Source of the DNA: Sphingobacterium siyangense | Lineage (GTDB): Bacteria; Bacteroidota; Bacteroidia; Sphingobacteriales; Sphingobacteriaceae | DNA length: 64,000 nucleotides | NCBI RefSeq assembly: GCF_007830445.1 | Contig: NZ_VLKR01000019.1 | Span: forward strand, 62,001 to 126,000 | Reading direction: 5' to 3' | Program-made: the position numbers and the translations under genes | Shown: piece after piece, positions 44,565 to 52,418 of the stretch | How positions within the stretch are numbered: position 1 is the stretch's first letter | Layout: each line of letters begins with the position of its first letter | The notes under the pieces: generated by a model | Databases searched by the model: none | The model's input: the letters and a program-made list of their open reading frames with translations, nothing else | What the model was told of the DNA's origin: nothing

Positions 44565-45061
44565 TAGATTTGTTTAGGTTCTTTCTTAGCTAATAATATT
44601 GCTCCAATCATTGCCGTCAATAACAATAATGATGATAACTCAAAAGGAAGCAAAAATTCGTTAAACAACACCTTACCCAGATTCTTAACCAACCCGATTT
44701 CTGGATTAACAACAGTCAAGGGATTAGAAATATCAAATACGCGGTATACACCGAAGAAAGTCACCAATAGGCAACAGCCGGCGATAACACCTATAAACTT
44801 AACCAAATTGGATTTCATGGGTTCGGTATCCTTATTCAGGTTGAGCAGCATCAATACAAATAAAAACAAAACCATGATGGCTCCCATATATACGATGAAA
44901 TTCACCACAGCCAAAAACTGTGCATTCAAAAGAATATAATGTATTGTAAACGTAAAAAACGTAATGACCAGATACAGTACACTGTGTACAGGATTTTTTG
45001 TAAAAATGGTCAGCAGCGCAAAGAAAATAGACAAGAAGGCTACAAAATAAAATACTGTCAT
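44564..45061 (-). CDS. nuoJ: NADH-quinone oxidoreductase subunit J
   Basis: NuoJ is a five-helix membrane subunit of complex I next to NuoK. The 165-residue protein has FALLTIFTKNPVHSVLYLV, the conserved core FLAVVNFIVYMGAIMVLFLF with Tyr-x-Gly-Ala, and the C-terminal helix LSSLLLLTAMIGAILLAKKE. It starts 11 bp after nuoI and its stop overlaps the nuoK start. Length fits the short Bacteroidota form. Confidence 0.96.
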   Translation of the reverse strand: MTVFYFVAFLSIFFALLTIFTKNPVHSVLYLVITFFTFTIHYILLNAQFLAVVNFIVYMGAIMVLFLFVLMLLNLNKDTEPMKSNLVKFIGVIAGCCLLVTFFGVYRVFDISNPLTVVNPEIGLVKNLGKVLFNEFLLPFELSSLLLLTAMIGAILLAKKEPKQI

Positions 45062-45072
45062 AATTTCCTGGT

Positions 45073-45582
45073 TTAGCTCTTTAATTTGGTAATATCAAAA
45101 GTTGGTTCTACCAATTTATCTTTTCCATAGATAAAATCCTTACGGAGATAATCTGCTGTCACATGCGGTCCATCCAGATAGATCGCTTCTTTCGGACAGG
45201 CCTCTTCACATAGACCACAGAAAATACATCGCAACATATTGATTTCATATACTGACGCATACTTTTCCTCGCGGTAAAGATTTTCTTCACCTTTTTTTCG
45301 CTCGGCAGCAGTCATTGTAATCGCCTCTGCAGGGCAGGACAAAGCACATAATCCACAGGCTGTACACCGCTCACGCCCTTCCTCATCACGTTTGAGCGAA
45401 TGTTGCCCCCTGAAGTTTTTCGAATAAGGTCTTATTTCCTCAGGATATTTAATGGTTGGAATTTTCTTAAAAAAATGCCTTAATGTAATGCGTAAACCTT
45501 TGATAATGGCCGGAAAGTAAATTCTTTCCGAAAATGTCATCGGTTTTTGTTCGATTACTTTTTTACGATTGGTTAGTTGCAT
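45073..45582 (-). CDS. nuoI: NADH-quinone oxidoreductase subunit I
   Basis: NuoI carries clusters N6a and N6b, which pass electrons toward N2 in the peripheral arm. The 169-residue protein has two ferredoxin-type motifs: CTACGLCALSCPAEAI (about residues 73-88) and CIFCGLCEEACPKEAI (about 117-132), each C-x2-C-x2-C-x3-C-P. The N-terminal helix (YFPAIIKGLRITLRHFF) sits along the membrane. The opening GQHSLKRDEEGRERC before the first motif is typical. It lies 13 bp after nuoH and 11 bp before nuoJ. Confidence 0.97.
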   Translation of the reverse strand: MQLTNRKKVIEQKPMTFSERIYFPAIIKGLRITLRHFFKKIPTIKYPEEIRPYSKNFRGQHSLKRDEEGRERCTACGLCALSCPAEAITMTAAERKKGEENLYREEKYASVYEINMLRCIFCGLCEEACPKEAIYLDGPHVTADYLRKDFIYGKDKLVEPTFDITKLKS

Positions 45583-45595
45583 AAAAAGTCCTTTC

Positions 45596-46639
45596 TTATG
45601 AGAAATAAGTATCTTTAATCAATGTAAATACACCTGTAAGTACAATATTGGCAATCGCCAATGGAATCAACATCTTCCAGCCTAGATTCATCAATTGATC
45701 GTAGCGGAAACGTGGTAAAGTCCAACGCACCCACATAAAGAAAAAGATAAACAGCAATATTTTAATGAAGAATACAACCACCCCGATGATCGTGATCATA
45801 TTGGCAGATAATCCCAGATCATTCATAAAAGGGAAATTATATCCGCCAAAATAAAGTGATGCCATCAATGCAGAGGAAACGAACATGTTAATATATTCGG
45901 AAAACATGTAGAGTCCCAATTTCATGGAGGAGTACTCCGTATGGTAACCACCGACAAGCTCCGTTTCACATTCTGGCAAATCAAAGGGAACCCGATTACA
46001 TTCGGCAAAAGCACAGACCATAAAAATGATAAAACCCAAGGGCTGTGCCCAGATATTCCAATTGACAAAGCCCGACTGCTGCGCAACGATTTCTTCCAGT
46101 GTCAAGGTACGCGTTACCATCAACAAAGCGATAAGCGACAATCCCATTGCAATCTCATAGCTTATACTCTGTGATGCTGCACGAATTGCACCCATAAGCG
46201 AGAATTTATTATTGGAGGCCCAGCCACCCAACATGATGCCATATACGCCAAGTGCAATCACACCAAACATATACAACACCCCAACATTGATTCCTTGCGC
46301 AACCTGCAAAGAAATTGTGCGATCTCCAATCTGCAATTCCTGCCCCCAAGGAATAACGGCTGAACTAATACATGCCGTTATAATCGCAATTGTAGGCCCC
46401 AAAATAAAGAGCACTTTGTGTGCGCCCGCCGGGATAATTTCCTCCTTAAAGAAGAATTTACCTCCATCACACAACGGTTGCAAAATACCAAAGAGACCAG
46501 CCCGATCGGGGCCATATCGATCTTGCATAAAACCTGCTATTTTACGTTCCGCAAGTGTCGAATACATCGCGATCACCAAGGTGATAACGAATACAATAGA
46601 CACCAGTATTAATTTTTCTATGACAAAAGACCACTCCAT
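45596..46639 (-). CDS. nuoH: NADH-quinone oxidoreductase subunit H
   Basis: NuoH joins the peripheral and membrane arms of complex I and shapes the quinone cavity. The 347-residue, roughly eight-helix protein has AERKIAGFMQDRYGPDRAG, QPLCDGGKFFFKEEIIP, RAASQSISYEIAMGLSL, the acidic quinone-site loop AECNRVPFDLPECETELVGG (key piece: RVPFDLPECETELV), and FFMWVRWTLPRFRYDQLM near the end. These are highly conserved and complete. It is 8 bp after nuoG and 13 bp before nuoI. Confidence 0.97.
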   Translation of the reverse strand: MEWSFVIEKLILVSIVFVITLVIAMYSTLAERKIAGFMQDRYGPDRAGLFGILQPLCDGGKFFFKEEIIPAGAHKVLFILGPTIAIITACISSAVIPWGQELQIGDRTISLQVAQGINVGVLYMFGVIALGVYGIMLGGWASNNKFSLMGAIRAASQSISYEIAMGLSLIALLMVTRTLTLEEIVAQQSGFVNWNIWAQPLGFIIFMVCAFAECNRVPFDLPECETELVGGYHTEYSSMKLGLYMFSEYINMFVSSALMASLYFGGYNFPFMNDLGLSANMITIIGVVVFFIKILLFIFFFMWVRWTLPRFRYDQLMNLGWKMLIPLAIANIVLTGVFTLIKDTYFS

Positions 46640-46647
46640 ATTTGTGA

Positions 46648-47667
46648 TTATTTCAATTTTTCTGTTCTAGCCAACTGTTCGCGATTTTGTTCCTGTAGTA
46701 TTGGATTCTCCTTAACAACTTTCGGCGGATTAAATAACTCGTAGTGATTGGCAGAAATAACGGAATGTCGGTCTATTTCTGTCGGTTCCTCCAACACCCA
46801 ATCGCTTGTTTTTTTCTGATCAAAGCGACAGGTATTACAGATAAACTCTTCCACTTCACCAAACTCATCCTTTCGAGCAGTTACCCGAAGGACCTCTTCT
46901 CCCTTATACCATAAGGTTACCTTACCCGAACATGTCGGACAGTCGCGATGAGCATCGACAGGCTTCGTAAACCATACCCTGTTCTTGAAACGGAAGGTTT
47001 TATCGGTCAAAGCGCCCACAGGACATACATCAATAACATTTCCGGAGAAATCATTATCGATTACATTTTCAATATAAGTCGATATCTCGGCATGATCTCC
47101 TCGTCCTAAGATACCGTGTACACGCTGGTCGGTCAACTGATTTGCGACATAAACACAACGGTAACATAAGATACAACGGTTCATATGCAATTGGATCTTA
47201 TCGCCCAGATCAATGCGTTCGAAGGTACGTCGATCGAATTCGTAGCGTGTATGAGCGCTGCCGTGTTCATATCCAAGATCCTGCAATTTACATTCACCAG
47301 CCTGATCGCAGATTGGGCAATCTAAGGGATGGTTAATCAATAAGATTTCAACAACACCTTTTCTTGCTTCCACCACCTCTGGCGAAGTAATATTTTGTAC
47401 TTCCATACCGTCCATCACCGTTGTACGACAAGAAGCCACCAATTTCGGCATCGGTCTTGGATCTTTTTCAGATCCCTTGGAGACTTTTACCAAACAGGTA
47501 CGGCATTTACCGCCACTCCCCTCCAGTTTGGAGTAGTAACACATTGCCGGAGGGACTATATCGCCGCCGATCTGTCTCGCTGCATTTAATATGCTTGTCC
47601 CAGGAGCAACCTCTATCGGTATACCATCGATGGTGACCTTAAACTTTATATCTTCCGCTTCTGCCAT
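46648..47667 (-). CDS. nuoG: NADH-quinone oxidoreductase subunit G, short form
   Basis: NuoG carries several iron-sulfur clusters of the electron path from FMN. The 339-residue protein has the N-terminal 2Fe-2S site (C43, C55, C58, C80), the H-x3-C-x2-C-x5-C site for cluster N3 (H113, C117, C120, C126) and CILCYRCVYVAN...DVCPVGAL for N4. It ends soon after a CPTC...CNTC pair (about residues 240-280). The large molybdopterin-oxidoreductase-like domain of the E. coli protein (about 900 residues) is absent; the following gene starts at once and no broken remainder is seen. A short NuoG is known to me from other Bacteroidota, so I take it as natural and not a deletion in this strain. It is 30 bp after nuoF and 8 bp before nuoH. 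Confidence 0.92.
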   Translation of the reverse strand: MAEAEDIKFKVTIDGIPIEVAPGTSILNAARQIGGDIVPPAMCYYSKLEGSGGKCRTCLVKVSKGSEKDPRPMPKLVASCRTTVMDGMEVQNITSPEVVEARKGVVEILLINHPLDCPICDQAGECKLQDLGYEHGSAHTRYEFDRRTFERIDLGDKIQLHMNRCILCYRCVYVANQLTDQRVHGILGRGDHAEISTYIENVIDNDFSGNVIDVCPVGALTDKTFRFKNRVWFTKPVDAHRDCPTCSGKVTLWYKGEEVLRVTARKDEFGEVEEFICNTCRFDQKKTSDWVLEEPTEIDRHSVISANHYELFNPPKVVKENPILQEQNREQLARTEKLK

Positions 47668-47697
47668 GATATGATTAATTTATCGTTACAGCTTCTA

Positions 47698-49053
47698 TTA
47701 TGATACTATTGGTTGTAAAGGATCAGCATAATGTGCCAGTCCATAATTCCGTGTTTGTGACTCTTCCGGATGCAGGATATGCCATTCAAATTCATCCCTA
47801 AAATGTCTTATTGCTGCTGCCACAGGCCATGCTGCAGCATCCCCTAATGGACAGATTGTATTGCCTTCAATTTTCCGCTGCACATCCCACAGCAAATCAA
47901 TGTCTGACATCGAGCCGTGACCGCTCTCGATCTTATGCAACACCTTCTCCATCCAGCCTGTTCCTTCACGACAAGGCGAACATTGACCACAGCTTTCATG
48001 ATGATAGAATCGCGCAAAATTCCAGGTATTACGCACCACGCACTGATCCTCATCAAATACGATAAAACCACCTGATCCGAGCATTGTACCAGTTTGGAAG
48101 CCACCATCAGCCAATGACTCATAAGTCATCAATCGACTATTTCCAGCAGCAGTTTTCAAGATCAGATTAGCCGGTAAAATAGGCACCGAAGAGCCTCCGG
48201 CCACGACAGCCTTCATTCGTTTTCCGTTGGCAATACCACCACAATATTCGTCCGAGTAAATAAATTCTTCAACAGGCAGACCGAGTTCGATCTCGTAGAC
48301 ACCTGGTTTTACAATATTTCCGCTAGCGGAAATTAATTTTGTTCCGGTACTACGCTCTACACCGATCTTAGCATACTCTTCACCACCCAAATTTATAATG
48401 GGAACTGTCGTTGCAATAGATTCCACATTATTCACCACTGTCGGGCAGTTATATAAACCCGCTATCGCCGGAAAAGGGGGTTTAATACGCGGATTACCTC
48501 GTTTACCTTCTAAAGACTCTAATAAAGCCGTTTCCTCACCACAGATATACGCTCCACCTCCCGGTTGAACATAGATCTCCAGATCATACCCCGAACCTAA
48601 AATATTTTTACCCAAAAACCCTTTTTCCTTGGCTTCAGCAATAGCACGCTCCAAAATTCTGATCTGTGGCATCATCTCTCCACGCACATAGATATACGAC
48701 GTGTGAGCCCCCAAAGCGAAGCTGGATACAATCATTCCCTCAATGAGTGCATGCGGAATATGTGTCATTAAATAACGGTCTTTGAATGTCCCTGGCTCAG
48801 ACTCGTCGGCATTACAGACCAAATAGCGTGGCACCCCCTCAGGTTTAGCCAAAAAGGACCATTTCATCCCCGTAGGAAAACCAGCTCCCCCACGGCCACG
48901 TAATCCAGACTTCTTAACCTCTTCGACAACATCCTCAGGAGACATTGTCTTTAATACTTTTTCAACAGCAACATAACCACCTTTTTGTCGATAGACCTCA
49001 AAGGTATTGATGCCCGGAACATCGATATGAGTCAACAAAAGTTTACGTGCCAT
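47698..49053 (-). CDS. nuoF: NADH-quinone oxidoreductase subunit F
   Basis: NuoF binds NADH, FMN and cluster N3 and accepts electrons from NADH. The 451-residue protein shows GLRGRGGAGFPTGMKWSF (NADH/FMN loop), CNADESEPGTFKDRYLM, GGGAYICGEETALLESLEG, and the 4Fe-4S motif ESCGQCSPCREGTGWM with a distal Cys in GNTICPLGDAA. All are complete. It starts 1 bp after the nuoE stop region (nuoE ends at 49055) and is followed by nuoG. Confidence 0.97.
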   Translation of the reverse strand: MARKLLLTHIDVPGINTFEVYRQKGGYVAVEKVLKTMSPEDVVEEVKKSGLRGRGGAGFPTGMKWSFLAKPEGVPRYLVCNADESEPGTFKDRYLMTHIPHALIEGMIVSSFALGAHTSYIYVRGEMMPQIRILERAIAEAKEKGFLGKNILGSGYDLEIYVQPGGGAYICGEETALLESLEGKRGNPRIKPPFPAIAGLYNCPTVVNNVESIATTVPIINLGGEEYAKIGVERSTGTKLISASGNIVKPGVYEIELGLPVEEFIYSDEYCGGIANGKRMKAVVAGGSSVPILPANLILKTAAGNSRLMTYESLADGGFQTGTMLGSGGFIVFDEDQCVVRNTWNFARFYHHESCGQCSPCREGTGWMEKVLHKIESGHGSMSDIDLLWDVQRKIEGNTICPLGDAAAWPVAAAIRHFRDEFEWHILHPEESQTRNYGLAHYADPLQPIVS

Positions 49054-49054
49054 A

Positions 49055-49576
49055 TTATTCTGTTTTAGCTTTTAAATTATCAATCAATTCGTCGACTTTA
49101 TCTTCTGTCAGATTCTCATAGAATGTATATTCAGGGCCAATCTGTAAGACTGGTCCAAAACCACAGGCAGCCAAACATTCTACACCACGCCAAGAGAAAA
49201 GCCCATCGCTTGTGACCTGTCCCTCCTTTACACCGAGCTTTTGCTCTAAATGCCCCATAATACGCTCTGCACCGACCAAACAACAAGGCCCGGTACGGCA
49301 AATCTCCAGTACGTATTTTCCTTTGGGTTGCAACAGGAACATGGTATAGAAGGTTGCCACCTCATACACCTCAATCGGTAATATATTCAGGTAAACAGCA
49401 ACCTTATCCATCGCATCTGCGCTAACCCAGCCGTATTCCGCCTGAACCAAATGTAAAATGGGCAATAAGCCCGATTTATGCTTTCCTTCAGGGTAACGGC
49501 TTACCACTTCTCCAAACTTGGCTAACAATTCTGGAGAAAACGTTACATTTTCATTATGTTGTTTTACACTAAGCAT
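49055..49576 (-). CDS. nuoE: NADH-quinone oxidoreductase subunit E
   Basis: NuoE is the thioredoxin-like subunit that holds 2Fe-2S cluster N1a. The 173-residue protein has the four ligands C93, C98 (CRTGPC), C134 and C138 (CLAAC), with the usual N-terminal helical part (LLPILHLVQAEYGWV). Its ATG overlaps the end of nuoD by 8 bp, indicating coupled translation. It is followed one base later by nuoF. Confidence 0.97.
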   Translation of the reverse strand: MLSVKQHNENVTFSPELLAKFGEVVSRYPEGKHKSGLLPILHLVQAEYGWVSADAMDKVAVYLNILPIEVYEVATFYTMFLLQPKGKYVLEICRTGPCCLVGAERIMGHLEQKLGVKEGQVTSDGLFSWRGVECLAACGFGPVLQIGPEYTFYENLTEDKVDELIDNLKAKTE

Positions 49577-50804
49577 CTAATTCTCCAGCTATAACGTTAA
49601 GACTACTCATATTTATAATAGCATCTGAAATCAGCATTCCTGCACTCATTGGTGCAAACATCTGATAATTGACAAAAGAAGGTCTCCTGAAATGCAGACG
49701 ATAAGGTGACCGTCCACCATCATGAATCAAATAAAAACCGAGTTCACCATTTGCCCCTTCGACCGCATGATAAACTTCAGCTTTAGGTGTATCCACCTCA
49801 CCCATGACGATTTTAAAGTGGTAAATTAGAGCTTCCATATTGGTATACACCTGTTCTTTCGGAGGTAAATAGAAATCAGGAACCTCCGCATGGAAGACTC
49901 CTTTAGGTTCTTTCTCAATTTTCGCTAATGCCTGTTCAATAATCCGAAGTGATTGCCACATTTCGGCGTTCCGAACCATGAAACGATCGTATACATCACC
50001 TGTCGTGCCAACAGGCACATCGAAATCAAATTCTTCATACGAGCAATAAGGATTCTGTACACGCACATCGTAATCTACACCTGTCGCCCGTAAAATAGGA
50101 CCAGACCAGCCATAATCCAGGGCATCTTCTGCTGTTACAGCAGCAACACCCGACGTTCGTTCAATAAAAATGCGGTTACGAACAAACAACTCTTCAAATT
50201 CTTGCAACACCGGAGGATAGCGTTTCAGAAATTCACGTATTTTCTCAAAGGCTATAGCATTGAAATCACGCTCGAAGCCTCCAATACGACCAATGTTCGT
50301 TGTCAGACGAGCGCCACAGATTTCTTCAAAGATTTCATAGATAAACTCGCGTTCCTGCATCACATACAAAAAGCCGGAAAAAGCACCCGTATCTACCCCC
50401 AAAATACCATTACAAATAATATGATCCGCAATACGGGCAAGCTCCATGACGATAACACGCATATATTGCACCCGCTTAGGAATCTCTATCTTGAGCAACT
50501 TTTCAACGGTCATATGCCAGCCCATATTATTGATTGGAGACGAGCAATAATTTAGACGATCAGTCAAAGGCGTTATTTGATAAAAAGGTCGATGTTCAGC
50601 AATTTTTTCAAATGCGCGGTGAATATAACCGATCGTGGACACGCCACTCACAATACGCTCGCCATCGATTTGTACCACGTTCTGAAATACGCCATGCGTA
50701 GCGGGGTGCGTGGGACCAATATTTAGGGTAATCAACTCGTCTTGCGGATCGTTGTCTTCGAAGACAGGCTGATTAGATGTTATCTTGCTTATAAATTCGC
50801 TCAT
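49569..50804 (-). CDS. nuoD: NADH-quinone oxidoreductase subunit D
   Basis: NuoD, related to the large subunit of NiFe hydrogenases, lines the quinone-binding site near cluster N2. The 411-residue protein has the start motif LNIGPTHPATHGVFQ, the conserved IGYIHRAFEKIAEHR, the helix NYCSSPINNMGWHMTVE, RLTTNIGRIGGFERDF (key piece: NIGRIGGFERDF) and the end region FVNYQMFAPMSAGMLISDAI. NuoC and NuoD are separate here, unlike the fused E. coli protein. It lies 10 bp after nuoC and overlaps nuoE by 8 bp. Confidence 0.97.
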   Translation of the reverse strand: MSEFISKITSNQPVFEDNDPQDELITLNIGPTHPATHGVFQNVVQIDGERIVSGVSTIGYIHRAFEKIAEHRPFYQITPLTDRLNYCSSPINNMGWHMTVEKLLKIEIPKRVQYMRVIVMELARIADHIICNGILGVDTGAFSGFLYVMQEREFIYEIFEEICGARLTTNIGRIGGFERDFNAIAFEKIREFLKRYPPVLQEFEELFVRNRIFIERTSGVAAVTAEDALDYGWSGPILRATGVDYDVRVQNPYCSYEEFDFDVPVGTTGDVYDRFMVRNAEMWQSLRIIEQALAKIEKEPKGVFHAEVPDFYLPPKEQVYTNMEALIYHFKIVMGEVDTPKAEVYHAVEGANGELGFYLIHDGGRSPYRLHFRRPSFVNYQMFAPMSAGMLISDAIINMSSLNVIAGELDA

Positions 50805-50814
50805 ATCGTATAAA

Positions 50815-51312
50815 TTAACGGCCGAAATACAAATCTTTCTTATCTACGCGATTTGGATCTTCCAAAGGATATTCCTTACGCATTGGAAACACCTCCATAT
50901 CATCTACATTCAAAATCCTTCTCAAATCGGGATGCCCTATAAAATTGACACCAAAAAAATCAAAAGTCTCACGCTCCATCCAGTTCGCGCCTTTCCAAAC
51001 GACGGTTGCTGTTGGAATCTCAGGATTCGGCCCATACAAAAAGACCTTCACTCGGATTCGGATATTATGAACGAGACTATGAATATGATAAACCACAGCA
51101 AACTCCTTTTCTAAATGCGGATAATGCACTGCCGTAATATCCGTGAGATGAATAAACTGCAACTCCTTATTCGATTTCAAGAAACGAAGTACATCAATCA
51201 CATCTTCCGTATCCACGACAATCGTCAATAAATTGTGTGCATCTTGAATTTCGTTAATCTTTGCCGGAAAATTTCCTTGGAGCTTATCCAATAAAAAACT
51301 GTTTTCCATCAT
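50815..51312 (-). CDS. nuoC: NADH-quinone oxidoreductase subunit C
   Basis: NuoC is a structural subunit of the peripheral arm of complex I. The 165-residue protein has the family signature ERETFDFFGVNFIGHPDLRR and then YPLEDPNRVDKKD, with the beginning region forming the usual alpha/beta domain (LLTIVVDTEDVIDVLRFLKS). Two ATG codons stand in tandem at the start; the first (51312) directly follows the nuoB stop, so either could be used. It lies 10 bp before nuoD. Confidence 0.95.
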   Translation of the reverse strand: MMENSFLLDKLQGNFPAKINEIQDAHNLLTIVVDTEDVIDVLRFLKSNKELQFIHLTDITAVHYPHLEKEFAVVYHIHSLVHNIRIRVKVFLYGPNPEIPTATVVWKGANWMERETFDFFGVNFIGHPDLRRILNVDDMEVFPMRKEYPLEDPNRVDKKDLYFGR

Positions 51313-51864
51313 CTATTTGTTTGTATGTATTCCGTACTTCTCAAGCAGCGCTTTGTATTCGGGTGTATTTCTCCGGTTCAATGATTCATTCTTTACAATA
51401 TCTTGTAGACGCAACACGCCATCCAAAATTGCTTCTGGACGGGGAGGACAACCAGGCACGTACACATCAACCGGTATAATTTCATCTATTCCTTGTAAGA
51501 CAGAATACGTATCGAAAATACCACCACTAGATGCACAGGCCCCTACAGCAATTACCCAGCGTGGCTCGGCCATTTGCACATACACCTGCTTTAACACCGG
51601 AGCCATTTTCTTAGCAATGGTACCCATTACCAATAGCATATCTGCCTGACGCGGTGAAAAGCTCGGGCGTTCGGCACCGAATCTAGCCAAATCGTAAGTA
51701 GAGCCCATCGTTGCCATAAACTCGATACCACAGCAGGATGTGGCGAAGGGCAAAGGCCATAACGAGTTGGCTCGGGCCAAGCCAATGGCTTTGTCCAAAC
51801 TTGTCGCAAAAAAACCTGCGCCTTCTACTCCCGGAGGAGCTTCTGCCAATTTTATATCACTCAT
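51313..51864 (-). CDS. nuoB: NADH-quinone oxidoreductase subunit B
   Basis: NuoB holds cluster N2, the last iron-sulfur centre before quinone. The 183-residue protein has the tandem cysteines C44-C45 ([11 protein letters not shown]), C110 (VGACASSGG) and C139 (VPGCPPRPE), the complete N2 ligand set. I chose the ATG at 51864 ([12 protein letters not shown]); the longer frame begins with TTG at 51909 and adds 15 residues unlike the family. It lies 60 bp after nuoA, the largest gap near the start of the operon, and abuts nuoC with no gap. Confidence 0.95.
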   Translation of the reverse strand: MSDIKLAEAPPGVEGAGFFATSLDKAIGLARANSLWPLPFATSCCGIEFMATMGSTYDLARFGAERPSFSPRQADMLLVMGTIAKKMAPVLKQVYVQMAEPRWVIAVGACASSGGIFDTYSVLQGIDEIIPVDVYVPGCPPRPEAILDGVLRLQDIVKNESLNRRNTPEYKALLEKYGIHTNK

Positions 51865-51924
51865 GAAAAGTCGATTTATAGGTTTAAGTATTGCTGGCCC
51901 AAAGGCCAACCATCACGGGAATAT

Positions 51925-52299
51925 CTAATCCCAACTCAATGCTTTTTTCTTGATCACATAGATAAAGCCCAACAAGAGCAGCCCCATGAAAATAAACATC
52001 TCGATCAAGCCCTGTAGTCCCATTTCCCGGAAGTTGACCGCCCATGGATACATGAAAATAACTTCAACATCAAATATGACAAACAGGATAGCGACCAAAA
52101 AATATTTTATGGAGAAAGGCTGCCTGGCATTTCCGACAACTTCAATTCCCGACTCAAAAGCTCCAAGCTTGTTTTCCGTGCGGACTTTCGGCCCGATAAG
52201 ATGTGTAATAATTATGGTACCTACTCCAAATCCAACAGCAACAAGAAGCTGTATAAATATAGGCAAGTAGTCTATCGGCATACTATTGGCTTGCTCCAT
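51925..52299 (-). CDS. nuoA: NADH-quinone oxidoreductase subunit A
   Basis: NuoA is a small three-helix membrane subunit that lines the quinone cavity with NuoH and NuoB. The 124-residue protein has the conserved loop KLGAFESGIEVVGNARQPFS (key Glu and Gly), then FSIKYFLVAILFVIFDVEVIF with the Asp-x-Glu motif, and MFIFMGLLLLGFIYVIKKKA at the end. It is the first gene of the nuo operon. A promoter with a 19-bp spacer lies just upstream and the terminator of the TPR gene stands immediately before that promoter. Confidence 0.97.
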   Translation of the reverse strand: MEQANSMPIDYLPIFIQLLVAVGFGVGTIIITHLIGPKVRTENKLGAFESGIEVVGNARQPFSIKYFLVAILFVIFDVEVIFMYPWAVNFREMGLQGLIEMFIFMGLLLLGFIYVIKKKALSWD

Positions 52300-52330
52300 C
52301 TCAATTAAAATTTATATTGGTAACTATCTC

Positions 52331-52361
52331 TAAATATAGAGATTTCAAGGTAAAAATCAAA
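52331..52361 (-). promoter_or_regulatory. Probable promoter of the nuo operon
   Basis: On the minus strand TTTG (52358-52361) and TATATTTA (52331-52338; seven of eight bases match TAnnTTTG) stand 19 bp apart, the usual spacing. A start near 52324 gives a leader of about 24 bases. The position directly after the upstream terminator fits. Confidence 0.5.
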
Positions 52362-52363
52362 AC

Positions 52364-52394
52364 AAAAAAGGCGTAGATATTACTATCTACGCCT
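52364..52394 (-). terminator. Rho-independent terminator of the exbB-TPR operon
   Basis: On the minus strand an 11-bp perfect stem (AGGCGTAGATA/TATCTACGCCT, four-base loop) is followed by six Ts. It lies 25 bp after the TPR gene stop and closes the TonB-ExbBD operon. Confidence 0.88.
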
Positions 52395-52418
52395 AATTTA
52401 GAATGATTTTATTTAAGC

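Noticed and set aside
46212-46670. A 152-codon plus-strand frame across nuoH
   Set aside because: It lies opposite the highly conserved nuoH gene and has no start signal or domain. It is a shadow frame.
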